IMG/VR virus record: IMGVR_UViG_3300026483_000010
Location: 1-40,281 of that record
Length of the DNA: 40,281 nt
Origin: a virus
Strand: one strand, 5' to 3'
Shown: positions 16,899 through 28,100 of the stretch, in pieces
Layout: every line of letters begins with the position of its first letter
Numbering within the stretch: position 1 is the stretch's first letter
Made by a program: the position numbers and the translations under genes
Notes under the pieces: generated by a model
Databases searched by the model: none
What the model was told of the DNA's origin: nothing
Seen by the model: only the letters and a program-made list of their open reading frames with translations

Positions 16899-17822
16899 AT
16901 GAGTTTAGTAAATAAATATATTGATTCTGTAAGTTTTCTAACTGCAACTGCGGTTTATGATGACGTGAACTTAACAGTAAAATCTGCTGATGGTTATTAT
17001 CAATCTGGTGGTCAATACAGACAACAGGTTTCTGGAGCTTTATTAAGTTCTAGTGTATGTTCTGATTGTTTTACTTTTGATTCTTTAGATTATGCAGCTA
17101 GTAGTTCAAGTGACTTATGCTGTTTAACACAAACACCATCGCAATATTATTATCCTACTGGATCTACTTTCGCAAATACTACAAATATTTATACGGATGT
17201 AAACTTAACAAACGTTGCTCCAGATGGATTTTATAGTGAGCCAGGTGGTAGTCAATTTAGACAAATTAGTAGTAGTGTTCTTGGTTCTTTACAGACTTGT
17301 GCTACGTGCTATACATCTAGAACATTGGCTTTTAGTTCTGTTTCCGCAGTAGATGTATGTTGTAATTTACCATCAAGTAGTACATACTATGTTGATTATG
17401 GTACTACCTTATTAACTACTAGTAGTATATATTCAGATACTTCAGGAACAATTGCAGCTGATGGTTTTTATAAAGACCCAACTGGAAATACATACAGAGA
17501 AATGTCATCTAGTGTGTTAGCAGCTCAAAATCCTTGTTCACCTTGTGGTGGAACTAACTCTTGGAAAGCTCAAGATTGTAACAGTGGTTCTGTATACTAT
17601 TATTTAGATCAACAAGATGGTTATTTAAACAACAACTTAATTGTTTTACAATATGGATATAGTGTTGGAGATGTTGTTTGGGTAAGACAATCTCCATCAG
17701 GAGCTGTTGCTTGTGCTACAATAATAAGTATATCTTCAACTCCTCCAAACTCTAAAATAGACGAAGGAGCTAATAGTGGAAACGGACCTTATAGTAATTG
17801 TAGTTCTTGTTCAATACCTTAA
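16899..17822 (+). CDS. Cys-rich triple-repeat tail protein, probable adhesin
   Basis: This encodes 307 aa with three tandem units of about 75-80 residues, starting near residues 15, 88 and 168. Each unit has the scheme (I/V)Y-x-D, about 8-10 residues, ADGFY or similar, (Q/T)(F/Y)R, a Ser-rich strand, then C-x-x-C; the first two also end with a CC pair (DLCC, DVCC). A Trp/Cys-containing end domain follows (NSWKAQDCNSGSVYYYLDQQ). No signal peptide is present. Such repeats are usual in phage fibres. Its position after the nozzle-like gene, and a shared CC-containing ending with it, suggest it is attached there. Receptor binding is inference. Confidence 0.65.
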   Translation: MSLVNKYIDSVSFLTATAVYDDVNLTVKSADGYYQSGGQYRQQVSGALLSSSVCSDCFTFDSLDYAASSSSDLCCLTQTPSQYYYPTGSTFANTTNIYTDVNLTNVAPDGFYSEPGGSQFRQISSSVLGSLQTCATCYTSRTLAFSSVSAVDVCCNLPSSSTYYVDYGTTLLTTSSIYSDTSGTIAADGFYKDPTGNTYREMSSSVLAAQNPCSPCGGTNSWKAQDCNSGSVYYYLDQQDGYLNNNLIVLQYGYSVGDVVWVRQSPSGAVACATIISISSTPPNSKIDEGANSGNGPYSNCSSCSIP

Positions 17823-17831
17823 AATAAAAAT

Positions 17832-18581
17832 ATGCCAAATTATACACTAACACATAGTCAAGACGTACAAGGATGGGCGTCATTCTATAGCTATTACCCT
17901 GATTTTATTATGGGTATGAATCAATACCTTTACACATTTAAAGGTGGTGATATGTATAGACATAACACAAACCCTATTAGAAATAACTACTATGGTGTTC
18001 AATATGATTCGTCTATAACAAGTGTATTTAATGAACAACCAATTCAAACAAAAGTTTTTAAAACTATAGAATTAGAATCTGATTCTAGCTGGGATGCTAC
18101 ATTTCAAACTGATTTACAAGAAGGAAGTATAGCAAGTGGTTATTTTTCTTTAAAGGAAGGTTCTTATTTTAGTTTTATAAGATATAATCAAAATCAAGAA
18201 AACTTAAACCTTAGATCAACTCAAGGTGTTGGTACTTGTGCAAATGTAACTGGTAGTGTTGCTGCGCCTCCTTTAGCTATTGAATTTAATTTCTCTGTTG
18301 ACTCCATACTTAATATAGGTGCAACAGCTTATAAAATTGATTCTGGAGCTTTAGTTGAGTTAGGTCCTGTAACATCAATATCGGAAGACAGAAGGGTTGT
18401 TACAGTTTTAAATCCTGTGAATAACGCATCTGCTGGAGATAACATTGTTTATCTTAAAGACCCAGTAGCAGAGTCTTTTGGTATGTTGGGGTATTATTTA
18501 GAATTTACTTTAACAAACTCTGACACTACTGCAACAGAATTATTTTCTGTCAATAGTCAGGTCTTCAAAAGTTATCCATAG
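17832..18581 (+). CDS. Conserved virion structural protein (tail)
   Basis: This encodes 249 aa. The first 80 residues hold a pattern I recall from tail proteins of many Bacteroidota phages: DVQGWASFYSYYPDFIMGMN, then YTFKGGDMYRHNT and NYYGVQYDSSITSVFNE. The rest is beta-rich with an Ala/Val stretch near 140 and no membrane segment. It lies between the repeat protein and the internal virion genes. Related proteins are annotated as structural, but the exact site in the tail is unknown to me. The gene ends 6 bp before a promoter element. Confidence 0.68.
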   Translation: MPNYTLTHSQDVQGWASFYSYYPDFIMGMNQYLYTFKGGDMYRHNTNPIRNNYYGVQYDSSITSVFNEQPIQTKVFKTIELESDSSWDATFQTDLQEGSIASGYFSLKEGSYFSFIRYNQNQENLNLRSTQGVGTCANVTGSVAAPPLAIEFNFSVDSILNIGATAYKIDSGALVELGPVTSISEDRRVVTVLNPVNNASAGDNIVYLKDPVAESFGMLGYYLEFTLTNSDTTATELFSVNSQVFKSYP

Positions 18582-18587
18582 ATTTTG

Positions 18588-18595
18588 TATCTTTG
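18588..18595 (+). promoter_or_regulatory. Bacteroidota-type promoter -7 element, leaderless or nearly so
   Basis: TATCTTTG, identical to the element at 10134 and an exact match to TAnnTTTG, ends only 5 bp before the ATG at 18601. In Bacteroidota transcription starts about 5-7 bp after this box, so the transcript would begin at or within a base or two of the ATG. No clear -33 TTTG is seen at the expected distance. Confidence 0.6.
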
Positions 18596-18600
18596 CTCAA

Positions 18601-19011
18601 ATGGGATTTATAATAAAAAAATTAAGCTCAACTGATTACGATAAAATTTTAGTAAATTGGTGGGGAGATTGGAGATGGAAAGCTCCACCTAAAGATTTTT
18701 TACCAGAAAATGGAATGGGTGGGTATATGGTTTATGATGGAGAAATTCCTGTTTGCGCAGGTTTTGTTTATGTAACCAACTCAAAAGTAGGATGGTGTGA
18801 CTGGATTATCTCTAACTTTAATTATAAAGATAAGGTAAAAAGAAAAGAAGGTCTTAAAAAGCTTATAAGCTCTTTAACGATGGTGTTAAAGAAAAGTAAA
18901 TGTAAATATGCTTACGCATTAATTAAGTCGGACAGTCTTATAAAAGTATATAAAGAAGAAGGTTACTTGGAGGCTGGTCAATATAACAAAGAAATGATTA
19001 AAATATTATAA
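18601..19011 (+). CDS. GNAT-like protein of the internal virion protein A type
   Basis: This encodes 136 aa. The sequence WWGDWRWKAPPKDFLPENGMGGYMVYDGEIPVCAGF (shown here as consecutive landmarks WWGDW, APPKDFLP, GGYMVYDG, PVCAGF) and the later ISNFNYKDKVKR and YKEEGYLE follow the GNAT acetyltransferase-like family often carried by podophages, to which T7 gp13 is related. The order of the acetyl-CoA-binding strand and helix is present but the usual R/Q-x-x-G-x-G/A loop is not clear, so activity is doubtful. It is followed 1 bp later by internal virion protein candidates, supporting a role in virion assembly. A promoter lies directly upstream. Confidence 0.68.
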   Translation: MGFIIKKLSSTDYDKILVNWWGDWRWKAPPKDFLPENGMGGYMVYDGEIPVCAGFVYVTNSKVGWCDWIISNFNYKDKVKRKEGLKKLISSLTMVLKKSKCKYAYALIKSDSLIKVYKEEGYLEAGQYNKEMIKIL

Positions 19012-19012
19012 T

Positions 19013-19849
19013 ATGGCAGCAGTAACATCAGCGATTTTATCGGTAGGGTCAATGGCTTACAAAGGTTTTTCAGCTATTGACGCTGCAAAAAGCCAGAGTA
19101 GAGAAGCAGGTAGACTAGAGGAGGAAGCTTTAGAGTTAGAAAGACAAGCTCTTGCAGATTTAGAACAAAACAGATTAGAGGCTGTTCAAGTACCTATGCA
19201 AATATTTGACACCGCTAACGAATTACAAACGCTAGATGGATCTACAATATTAGAAGCAGCCGCTGAAGGAGATCAAAGAGGGGTAGCTGCTACAGCAGGT
19301 AAAATAAAAGCTACACAAGACTCAGCGAGAACAGAGGCGAGAGACACTATGGCTAAAATCCAAATGGATTTAGATTTACAAACCGCTAAAGAAGGTAACA
19401 GAAAAGGCGAATTAGTCTCTGGAATGAAAGACACAAGAGCTATAGAGAAGTCACTTGAGGCAGATGCAATGGAAGCAAATGCAAATGCTCTATCATTATC
19501 AGGAACACAAGATTTAGTTGGTGCAGGTGTACAAGCTTTTAGTGCTTTAACTCCTGTTTTTAAATCAAAAAAAGGAGACGCTACTAAGCAGCTTACGAAA
19601 GACGATGCTAAAGATAAAACAATAATTAAAGATGGTCAGCTTAGATCCCAAGACAATGGAACAGATCCAAAAACTGGGTTTGAAAAAGTTTTGAGTGCTT
19701 TAGGAGGTGTAGGTAAAAATATAGTAGGTGCCGTATCTAATTTCACTGGTATTGGAGATGGTAAAGATTTTAATGAATCTCAATTAGCTGAATTGGCTAA
19801 AAGTCTAGGTATGTCGATAGAAGAACTTATTGCTAAACTAAAAAAATAA
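19013..19849 (+). CDS. Probable internal virion (ejection) protein
   Basis: This encodes 278 aa. It begins with an Ala/Ser-rich amphipathic stretch (MAAVTSAILSVGSMAYKGFS) followed by a long charged helix (about 25-65), the composition of T7 gp14-like inner-core proteins that insert into the outer membrane at infection. Two more Ala-rich helices and a weakly hydrophobic segment (about 160-182) follow, then a Lys/Asp-rich linker and a short Gly-rich helical end. It sits between the GNAT-like gene and two large virion proteins with 1-bp gaps, the order of internal proteins in short-tailed phages. Function is inferred from composition and order. Confidence 0.6.
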   Translation: MAAVTSAILSVGSMAYKGFSAIDAAKSQSREAGRLEEEALELERQALADLEQNRLEAVQVPMQIFDTANELQTLDGSTILEAAAEGDQRGVAATAGKIKATQDSARTEARDTMAKIQMDLDLQTAKEGNRKGELVSGMKDTRAIEKSLEADAMEANANALSLSGTQDLVGAGVQAFSALTPVFKSKKGDATKQLTKDDAKDKTIIKDGQLRSQDNGTDPKTGFEKVLSALGGVGKNIVGAVSNFTGIGDGKDFNESQLAELAKSLGMSIEELIAKLKK

Positions 19850-19850
19850 T

Positions 19851-22097
19851 ATGGCGGATAGATTAGATATTGCAAAATTAAAACTAGAGAAAGGTTTATT
19901 AAGCAATAAAGGAGTACCGAGTCAAGATTTAGCTACAGGTCTTCAAGGACTTTTTAGTGGTATTGATGCTGACGTACAAGCTAAAAGAGAAACTCGTCAA
20001 AAGTTTAAAGAAGAAAGCGCTTCAGATATAAGAGACCTCAGATCTTTAAGAGCAGAAGCAGAAGCAGCTGGAGCTACAAAAGATAAAAGTTCTTCAGGAA
20101 AAGATATTAAGTTAGGTGATATACCAACTAGTACTACAATAGCTAACTGGACTCTTAGTCAATTAGATGGATTTATACAAGACTCTTACGATAAACAAGA
20201 AATAGTAACCTCTGGTTTAGGAGGGCAATTTGCTGTAAGAGATTACAATATATTTAAAAATAATCAAAAACAAACTTGGCAAGCTGTAAAGGGTAGAGCT
20301 GATGCAGCAGCAGCAGAATTAGAAGAAACAATAAGAAGAGCAGAAGGCTATACTAATTCCGAAGGAGTTTTTATTCCACCAGTTGCTGGAGCAGGAGAGG
20401 CTGCCTTTCAAAGATACCAAAGTATTATAGGAGACTTAAACAACACTAGAGTAAGATCTGGTGAAGATGGTATGGGTGTTGTTGAGGTTTATGAAACGGT
20501 GTTTGATAAAGATACAGGTGTTCAGAAAAGAGTACTAGATGAAAATGATAATCCAGTGATAAATAAAAATATCAGTGGAACAAGTGTAATGGCTTTGTTG
20601 AATAAACAAAATTCAAGATGGCAGAAAACAGACGTAATTAGTTCTGTAGAAAAAGCCTTTGGTAAGGACGTTATAGCTTCTTATCAAGTTTCTACAAACC
20701 ATCCAGGATATATAAAGGGAAGTAGCAGAGAGGATAATATTAGACGTAATCCTAGTTTTACTAGATACCAAGATACTTTTATAAAAAAAACATTACCTAA
20801 TAACAGAGCGGTTTCAAGCGCCTTGACCGATAATTATGGTGGTGAATTTTATCAATTAGATCCTAATCAAACCGCAAGCGGAATAGTTGACGGAGTAAAA
20901 ATTGATATGAATAAAACTATATTAGTTAGTGTTTTAACTGGATATGATTCTAATGGAAAACCACTTTATGCTGATGTTGAAGCTCCTAAATATATAGGGT
21001 CAAAAATAGAGGGAGATGGTATTGTTGTTCAGACAACAGATAAACATAAAGAAGCAGCATCAGGAATTGTAAGAGCTACTATTGACGGACAGTTAGGTGT
21101 TAAGGTAGTTAATGGTGTAGCTGTGGCGCAATATGATCCTAATAGAGCTAGTAAAGTAAAATCTCAAGATAGAAAAAATAAAGGCGTGGATCTGTTTAAG
21201 CAAATCACTAGAAGTTATGATGGTAAGTCTGATGATGTTAAAAATGCAGTAGAGAACCTTATGATTAGTAGTAACTTTAAGTTTAATGAAACCATATCTG
21301 AGAAAGATGGAGATACTGTAGTTTCTCAAACATATCAAGTAGATAAAGGGGATGGAGTATTTAAATCATTTGAAGTTACATTACAAACTCCTAATCCTAA
21401 ATACAAAGAAGGTGGTAAAGAACCTAAATATATTCCTATATCTAAAGCAGAGTACGAAGATAAAATGTACGAACTGTTTAAAGGACGTGATGACAACAGT
21501 TCTGTTTCAGAAGCTAGAAAAAACTATAGCTCAATTAAAGCTAATAAGTATTCACCAACAGGTACTTTTAATTCTGAAGGAGATAGAAATATGTCTGTTA
21601 AGACTACAGAAAATGTAGATGTTGCAGGAATAGATGACATTTCTGTTAATACTAAAATAGGAGATAAATCTGCAATTGACACAATAACAGGATCTAAAGC
21701 TTATCAAAACATTAAAGACAATTGGACAGAAGATGGTGTTAAAAACGAAACCGTACAACTACAAGGATTACAAGGATCAATACAAGGTACGTTTGATAGT
21801 TTAAAAGCAGAACAAGAAGGTAATCAAGGCGCTGGTGTTGAAGTAAAATATGATGCCGCAACTGCTGAGTTCTACTTTGTAGGTCCTAACGGAGAAGAAA
21901 CGGATAGAGTTTCTGTAGCTGTAGATAATACTGAATTAGACGGGCAAATTCAAAAGATTTTAGCAGACGGAATAAGTAAATTTTTAGCTGGAAGAGCAGC
22001 AGGAACTAGAAAGAAAACAACTGTAGGAGGAAATGAAGTATTTGTAGATGCACAAGGAGTTGAGGTAGATGAACTTGGAGTGCCAATAAAAAAATAA
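19851..22097 (+). CDS. Large probable internal virion protein
   Basis: This encodes 748 aa, hydrophilic, with helical N-terminal 180 residues (LDIAKLKLEKGLLS, then long Ala/Glu/Arg-rich helices) and a mixed beta-rich body. No catalytic motif, Cys cluster or membrane segment is visible. The N-terminal pattern of LxxGLxxLFSGIDA resembles helical proteins carried inside podophage capsids and called cargo or internal virion proteins. Its position before the 2426-aa protein supports a DNA-ejection role, similar to T7 gp15 and gp16. I do not recognise a named family. Confidence 0.55.
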   Translation: MADRLDIAKLKLEKGLLSNKGVPSQDLATGLQGLFSGIDADVQAKRETRQKFKEESASDIRDLRSLRAEAEAAGATKDKSSSGKDIKLGDIPTSTTIANWTLSQLDGFIQDSYDKQEIVTSGLGGQFAVRDYNIFKNNQKQTWQAVKGRADAAAAELEETIRRAEGYTNSEGVFIPPVAGAGEAAFQRYQSIIGDLNNTRVRSGEDGMGVVEVYETVFDKDTGVQKRVLDENDNPVINKNISGTSVMALLNKQNSRWQKTDVISSVEKAFGKDVIASYQVSTNHPGYIKGSSREDNIRRNPSFTRYQDTFIKKTLPNNRAVSSALTDNYGGEFYQLDPNQTASGIVDGVKIDMNKTILVSVLTGYDSNGKPLYADVEAPKYIGSKIEGDGIVVQTTDKHKEAASGIVRATIDGQLGVKVVNGVAVAQYDPNRASKVKSQDRKNKGVDLFKQITRSYDGKSDDVKNAVENLMISSNFKFNETISEKDGDTVVSQTYQVDKGDGVFKSFEVTLQTPNPKYKEGGKEPKYIPISKAEYEDKMYELFKGRDDNSSVSEARKNYSSIKANKYSPTGTFNSEGDRNMSVKTTENVDVAGIDDISVNTKIGDKSAIDTITGSKAYQNIKDNWTEDGVKNETVQLQGLQGSIQGTFDSLKAEQEGNQGAGVEVKYDAATAEFYFVGPNGEETDRVSVAVDNTELDGQIQKILADGISKFLAGRAAGTRKKTTVGGNEVFVDAQGVEVDELGVPIKK

Positions 22098-22112
22098 TAA
22101 TAACATACAATA

Positions 22113-25100
22113 ATGGAAGACGAATTATTATTTGAAACCCCTAATGGGTCTGTAATTACGGAGAGTGAAGCTAAATCTAAATATGGAGATAGATTTCAAA
22201 GTTTGTTAGATAGCGGAACTTTTAAACAAACAGATAAAACTGCTGATAAAAAAGAAGAAGTTAAAATTGATTTTGATGTTGAGGCATTTTATATTAGTCC
22301 TAATGGTAGTGAAATAAAAGGAGCAGATGTTGTTAAAAAATATGGAAACCGTTCACAGTCTTTAGTTGATGACGGTACATTAAAAAAAAAAGACCCGTCT
22401 GTCGTTTCCACTGGGGAAGAGGCAAATATGGTTGGCACTACACCAATTCAAGAAACACCAGATACCTTATTGGAATCTGGAGGTCTACTAAATAATAACA
22501 CAGAATTAAATTCTATTATGGTTGGAGAAGTTCCCTTCTCACAACTATCTTCTCAAGAACAACAAACTTTTTACGAAGAGATTGAGAGGCTGGAGAAAGC
22601 TGAAAAGCTAAACAAAGCTGCGGCTGATAATCCTTATGGTATCAGTGTGGATGAAAAGTTTAAACCTTTAGAAATTGAAGGTCTTAACACAGAAAAAGAT
22701 CCTATTGTTATTGCCGCTCAAGAGCTTTATAATAAAAAAAATGCGCCTACAGATTTTTCTAAACTTGTTGAAGGCGTTGAGGATACAGAAAAAATAGTAT
22801 CAGCTAACAGAGTTGACTTATTAAAAAAATTCCAAAAATCTAAAAACAACACTAACTTATCTTTTACTGAAGACGGTAAAATAATTGGTAATAGAACAAT
22901 ACCAAAAGGTATTATTGGAACTACTCCAAAAGTTAAAGATGAGAATTTAAACTGGTTTCAAAAACTTATAATGTCTCCAGAAGAGTACAATGAAATAGAA
23001 GAAGCTAAAACTGTAAATCCAGAACTGCTATCTAAAATGGATATAGATGTTTCTGATTATCAGGCTTGGGAAGCAGAAAACACAAAGGAAGATGGTTTTG
23101 TATACCAACAAGTACAAGATCTAATAAACTCAGATTCTGACAATGACTACCTAAACGACAAAAGAAATTTTAAGAAATTATCTGCATACGTTAATAGTAT
23201 GGGTGATGAAATAGAAAATGACTTATCTGTTATTGAGAATAAATTATTGTTTGAAACTAACCAAGAAACAAGAAGACAGTTACTAAACGCTCAGTCTAAA
23301 TTAAAGGCTCAACAGATTAAAAACATATCAAGACAGTATAATATTATAAACTTATTTCCTGCTCTTGAAGGATCTGAAGATGCTAAGAAAAACAGAAGAG
23401 AGCAATACATAATAGACCAGAGAAACGGAGATGTTTCTGGAGGGTTTGGAAATGCAGTTTTGTTACCCGCAGCAGACTCTGCAATGAGATTTATTGGTGG
23501 TATTTTCTCAGTTATACCATCTTGGGTAGAACAAGGAGGTAATTTAGCTGGTTTTGAAATGCAGGGCTTGAGAGCTTTAAATGAAAGCTTAGACTCTATG
23601 CTTTCTAATGAAGTAGGAACTGTTGATGGTGCATTAGATACCTCTACTATTGAGAGAAGAACTGTAGAAAAATTAAAGCCTGTTACTATTAACTGGAAAG
23701 GAAAACCTTTACAGGTGGGTGTTACCCCAGAAGGAGATATTGTAGATATAAATACAATGGTATCTATGGGTGGTATCTTAACTAATGACGAGGTTAAAGA
23801 AGTAAATGAATTAGCAAAAAAAGTTCCCAACTACGAGTATGAATGGTCAGCTGGATCAATTACTCAAGGTACAGTAGGTACTTTAGTTAATTTAGTGGGG
23901 CTAATAAAAGGTGGAAAATGGGCAACCAAAGCTATTCAAAAAGGAGTTAAAAAAGCTGGTTTAAAAACCACTGTTCCTGGCGGTATAGGTATGGGTTCTG
24001 TTTCATATATGTCTACTGTTGCTGGAGAAGTTAATGATATTAAGAGTCAACTTATGGAGGCTGGTGTTCCTGAAGAAGAGGCTATGTCTAGAGCTATAAT
24101 GTATGGTAATGGTAGAGCTAGCTTAGATGGAATATTTTCAGGATTAGCAGGTGGAAACACAAAACTACTTGAAGCTACAAAGAGCTTTCCAAAAATACTA
24201 AAAGACTTAGCTTTAAAACCTAAAACAGTTGTTAGCAGTAAAGTGTTTCAGGATAAAGTAAAAGACTTAGTTAAAGAAAACGGTAAAGAACTTTTTATAG
24301 AAGAGTTACCAGTGCTTTTTACAGGTAATATCTTAAATGGATTAGCTAATGATTCTGTAGGTAAACAAATTTTAAATGAATCTACATCAAGCAGGGATAT
24401 TGTTGAGACAGCTATACTAACTGTTCTTGCTACAACTGGTGTAGGATCTAAAAGACTTTTATCTAACAATAAAAGAAAAGACTTAATAAGAGCTGCATCA
24501 TTAAGTAGTAATATAGAAAAGGATATTGCGAACTTGGTTAACTCTGGTCAAATGTCTGTAGCTGATGCTAAGTCAGTTTACCAGGAAATATACAGTATGC
24601 AAACTGCTTTAAACCAAACACAAGGTTCGGTTGTTATGAGTGGTAATCAAGAAGAAGCTGCCGCTCTTTTGAATCAAAGAAGAAAATTAATGGATCAGCG
24701 AAGCAATTTAGAAGGTCCATTAAAAGAAGATATAGATAAAAAGATTGAAGATGTTGACAAGCAAATAGAGATTTTAAAAGCAGAAGATACTGCTCAAGCT
24801 ATAGAAGCTTCTGGAGGAGAAACAACTACAGATGTTAATGTAACTAAAGATGATGCTTTGGCTTCTTTGAAGGCTGAGAATGAGGTAAGGTTAAAAGCAA
24901 ACCTGCCTGCCATTATAGAGTCTGAAGAAAACATTTTAAAAGAACAAAATAAACTAATAAAAGAAAAACAAGATGCCATTCAAGAGTCAAAAACAGAGGA
25001 GCAAGTGCTATCAGATGATGGCGGAAGCAAAGAAACAGGGGAAACCGATAAAGTGGAACTGCAAGGAGTGGGAAAAGGAGACACACGTCAAACTACCGTC

Positions 25101-28100
25101 ACTGATGAGAAAACGCTAACTCCAGAACAACAAGTAAAATCTGATGAGTTAAATAAAAAAAGAGACGAAAAGATAGATCAAGAGTCTCGAAAGTTTGTAG
25201 TTCCTGGAACAAAGATTCAGGTACAAATGAACGCAGATGGTACTGCTAATCCAGTGGCTGTAAAAGAAAATACAGATAAGCCAGTGAATAGATCTAGTCA
25301 GGCTAAGGCTAACAAAATGATATTAGAAAATGTTATTGATGTTAATGCTGGAAATAAATTAGACTTAGAAGGTGATACCAATTTAACTGAAGAGCAGTAT
25401 TCTGAAGCTGTTGCCGACAGATCTAACAATATAAAAGAGGTTGCTGAAACACTTGATGCTGAAAGAAAAAAGAGAAAGTCTAAAACAAAAGAAGAGAAGG
25501 AAAGATTAGTCGACCCTTTAGATATAAAAGGAAAGATAGGGAAAATTACTGAAGCAGACTATGTTAAGTATGGTGACAGAAATAACATTACTTCAGCAAT
25601 GAAAAGGTTCTGGTTTAAAAACAAAAATAAATTTGGGCAAAACCCAGCATCTGATTTAGATGCAAGAGTTCAAGAGCTGGATGGATATACTTCTGAAAAC
25701 GAAAGTCAATATATACAGGATGTTATAGATTTTATAACTGCTAACCCTACTGGTAAATTAGATATTGAAACGGGTACTTCTCAGGTTGAAAAAGATTTGG
25801 AGGCTAAGTTTGAACAGTTAACAGGTTTAAAACCAACACCAACAAACATTAAAACTGTAAATAACATTGACCCTAACAGAGAGCCTATTAGTGAGACTCA
25901 AAAGAAAAGTAAAGATGTACTACAGAAGGAAGCTTCTGAGCCTGGTGTATTTGGAAAGAAAAAAGGTCCTTCGCCAGATAAAATATTAGGTAAAAAGAAA
26001 ACCTCTTCAGATAAAACAAAACAAGAGGGCGAGAATGTAAACAGAAAAAAGTTCTGGAAGAACTGGAATAAAGCGTACAGGGAGTCTAAAAAAGATCAGA
26101 CAACTAGAAGAAAACAACTTTCAGATGCTATCCAGGATTTATTAGAATCAAAAATTATATCAACAAAAAAAGCAAAGTCTTTAATTAAAAAGATTTCTGG
26201 TGTTAATCTTAATAATCCAAGATTAGTAAATCAAGTACTTGAGTATGTAACTAAAGTAAACATAGATGCTGTTAATGCTGAGAAGTTTGATAATGCTAAG
26301 AACTTAAATAAAAAAATAAAAAGACTTTTAAAAAGTGATACGTTAGATGCTGAGGTTTCTATAGCTGCAAAGCAATTTAATAAGATTGATCCTAACTTAG
26401 TTGAGGATTTAGACTTGTATTTAGAAAATGCACAGAAAGTTATTAATGGTTTAACTAAAACCAAAACTGACAAAGAAGGTAATTTAATTTTTGCTGGAAC
26501 TGTAGACATAAAAGCGTTAGACAATTATACATCTAAGGTATTAAAGAATGAGGTTGATCTTATAAGAAAGGCAGAAGCACAGGCATTTAGTGATTTAACA
26601 GGACTTGACTCTAGTGAGTTTACTATTGATGAGATGAGGTCTATTTTAGAAAAATCAAACGATGAAGACGTTACAGTAGCTAATGAAAAAATGGCTAATG
26701 ACAAAGACGCTGTTATAACTAAAGGTGTTAAAAGAGCATTTGAAGCATATAAGGGAGCTATTAATGATATAATAAAAAATAGAATTGATCCTATTAGCGG
26801 TGAGCCTTTAGTTATAAGTAAGGCTGATCAGAAAGTTATAAAAGAGTTTATGGAAGTTGATATTGACTTGATGACTACCGCTAAAGAAAAGCTAGAAGCT
26901 TTAGATGCTATGGTTAATTTTATTGTAAACCAAGGGACTGGTGGAATTGTAGCTACAACTAAACGTAATGAAGGAATGAAGAACGTTATTGAAGCTAATA
27001 AAAAGTTAAAGCCAGCACGGAAATTAAAGCTTTTTGGTTCTGAAAAATTTGCAAACACCTGGTATAAGTATTTAGGGAACACGCCTAGAATAATGGAGAA
27101 CCTGTTTAAAGGTACATCTACAGCTAGAATTTTTAATAAGTTATCTGGTTTTGATGGATTTAGAAATGGGGTAGCGAAAGCTGAAAAATTATCTAACGAT
27201 ATTGCAGAAGCTTATGTAGATAAGTTTATAAAGCCAACTAGCAGAATGAATGCAGTTAAAGGCACTACAAAAACACAGCCAAATGGTACAGACTTTAATA
27301 CTGCTGAAAACGATACAGAGAGAGGTATGTTTGCTTTTATGAGAAGAACTGTGGACGGAACAAAAGACCAGCAGAAAAATGAGTTTGAAAGAAGAAAGAA
27401 CTTAATTAATAAAACTATAAAACGCTTAAATGACACGGGAGAAACAAAAAAAGCAGAAGTAATACAGAAAGTTTACGACAAAATACTTGCTGACTCAAAC
27501 ACAATAAGTGATTTAGACAATAAAGTAGACCCTATAAATAAAGAAGCTGTAGATTGGATGACAGCTGAGTGGTCAAAAGTTAGACCAGAGTTAGAAAATG
27601 TATCTCTAAATGTATACAATAGAGTTTTAGGTAAAGATTTAAACTATACGCCAGACTCATTTAGTTTATTAAAAGATCAAGGTGGCTCTGTTGATCAAGA
27701 AATTGGAGACCCACAATTTCAAGGAACGTCTCAGAGATTTTATGACAAAGAAGCTGGTGTGTTAATGGCTAAACAACCAAGTAATAACTTGCCTAGTGGA
27801 AGGGTTGTTAATTTAGGTTTTGATTCTTTAAACATAAGTAACCTAAAAGATGCATTAACAGATCTAGAAACAGCTGAAAGTATACAAATAATGAAAGGCT
27901 TTATGGGTACTTCAAAAAATATGAATCCTGCTTTTAAAATTTTGATTCCTGATGCGGATAATAGAAGACTTTTGTTTAGTAAGTTTCAGAATTATGTGAA
28001 TGAAAAAAGAGGCGTTAGTGAGCAAGCAACAGAAAAAGAGATTATAAAACTAATGAATAGTATAGCTGGTATTGGAGTATCTAGGGTTTTAGGTGGACCT

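Noticed and set aside
23309-23830. Antisense open frame of 173 codons within the giant gene
   Set aside because: It lies fully opposite a strongly supported coding frame, its protein has low-complexity Pro/Ser/Ile content of a shadow frame, and no start signal or partner gene supports it. The same applies to antisense frames near 13313, 24248, 26231 and 26828.
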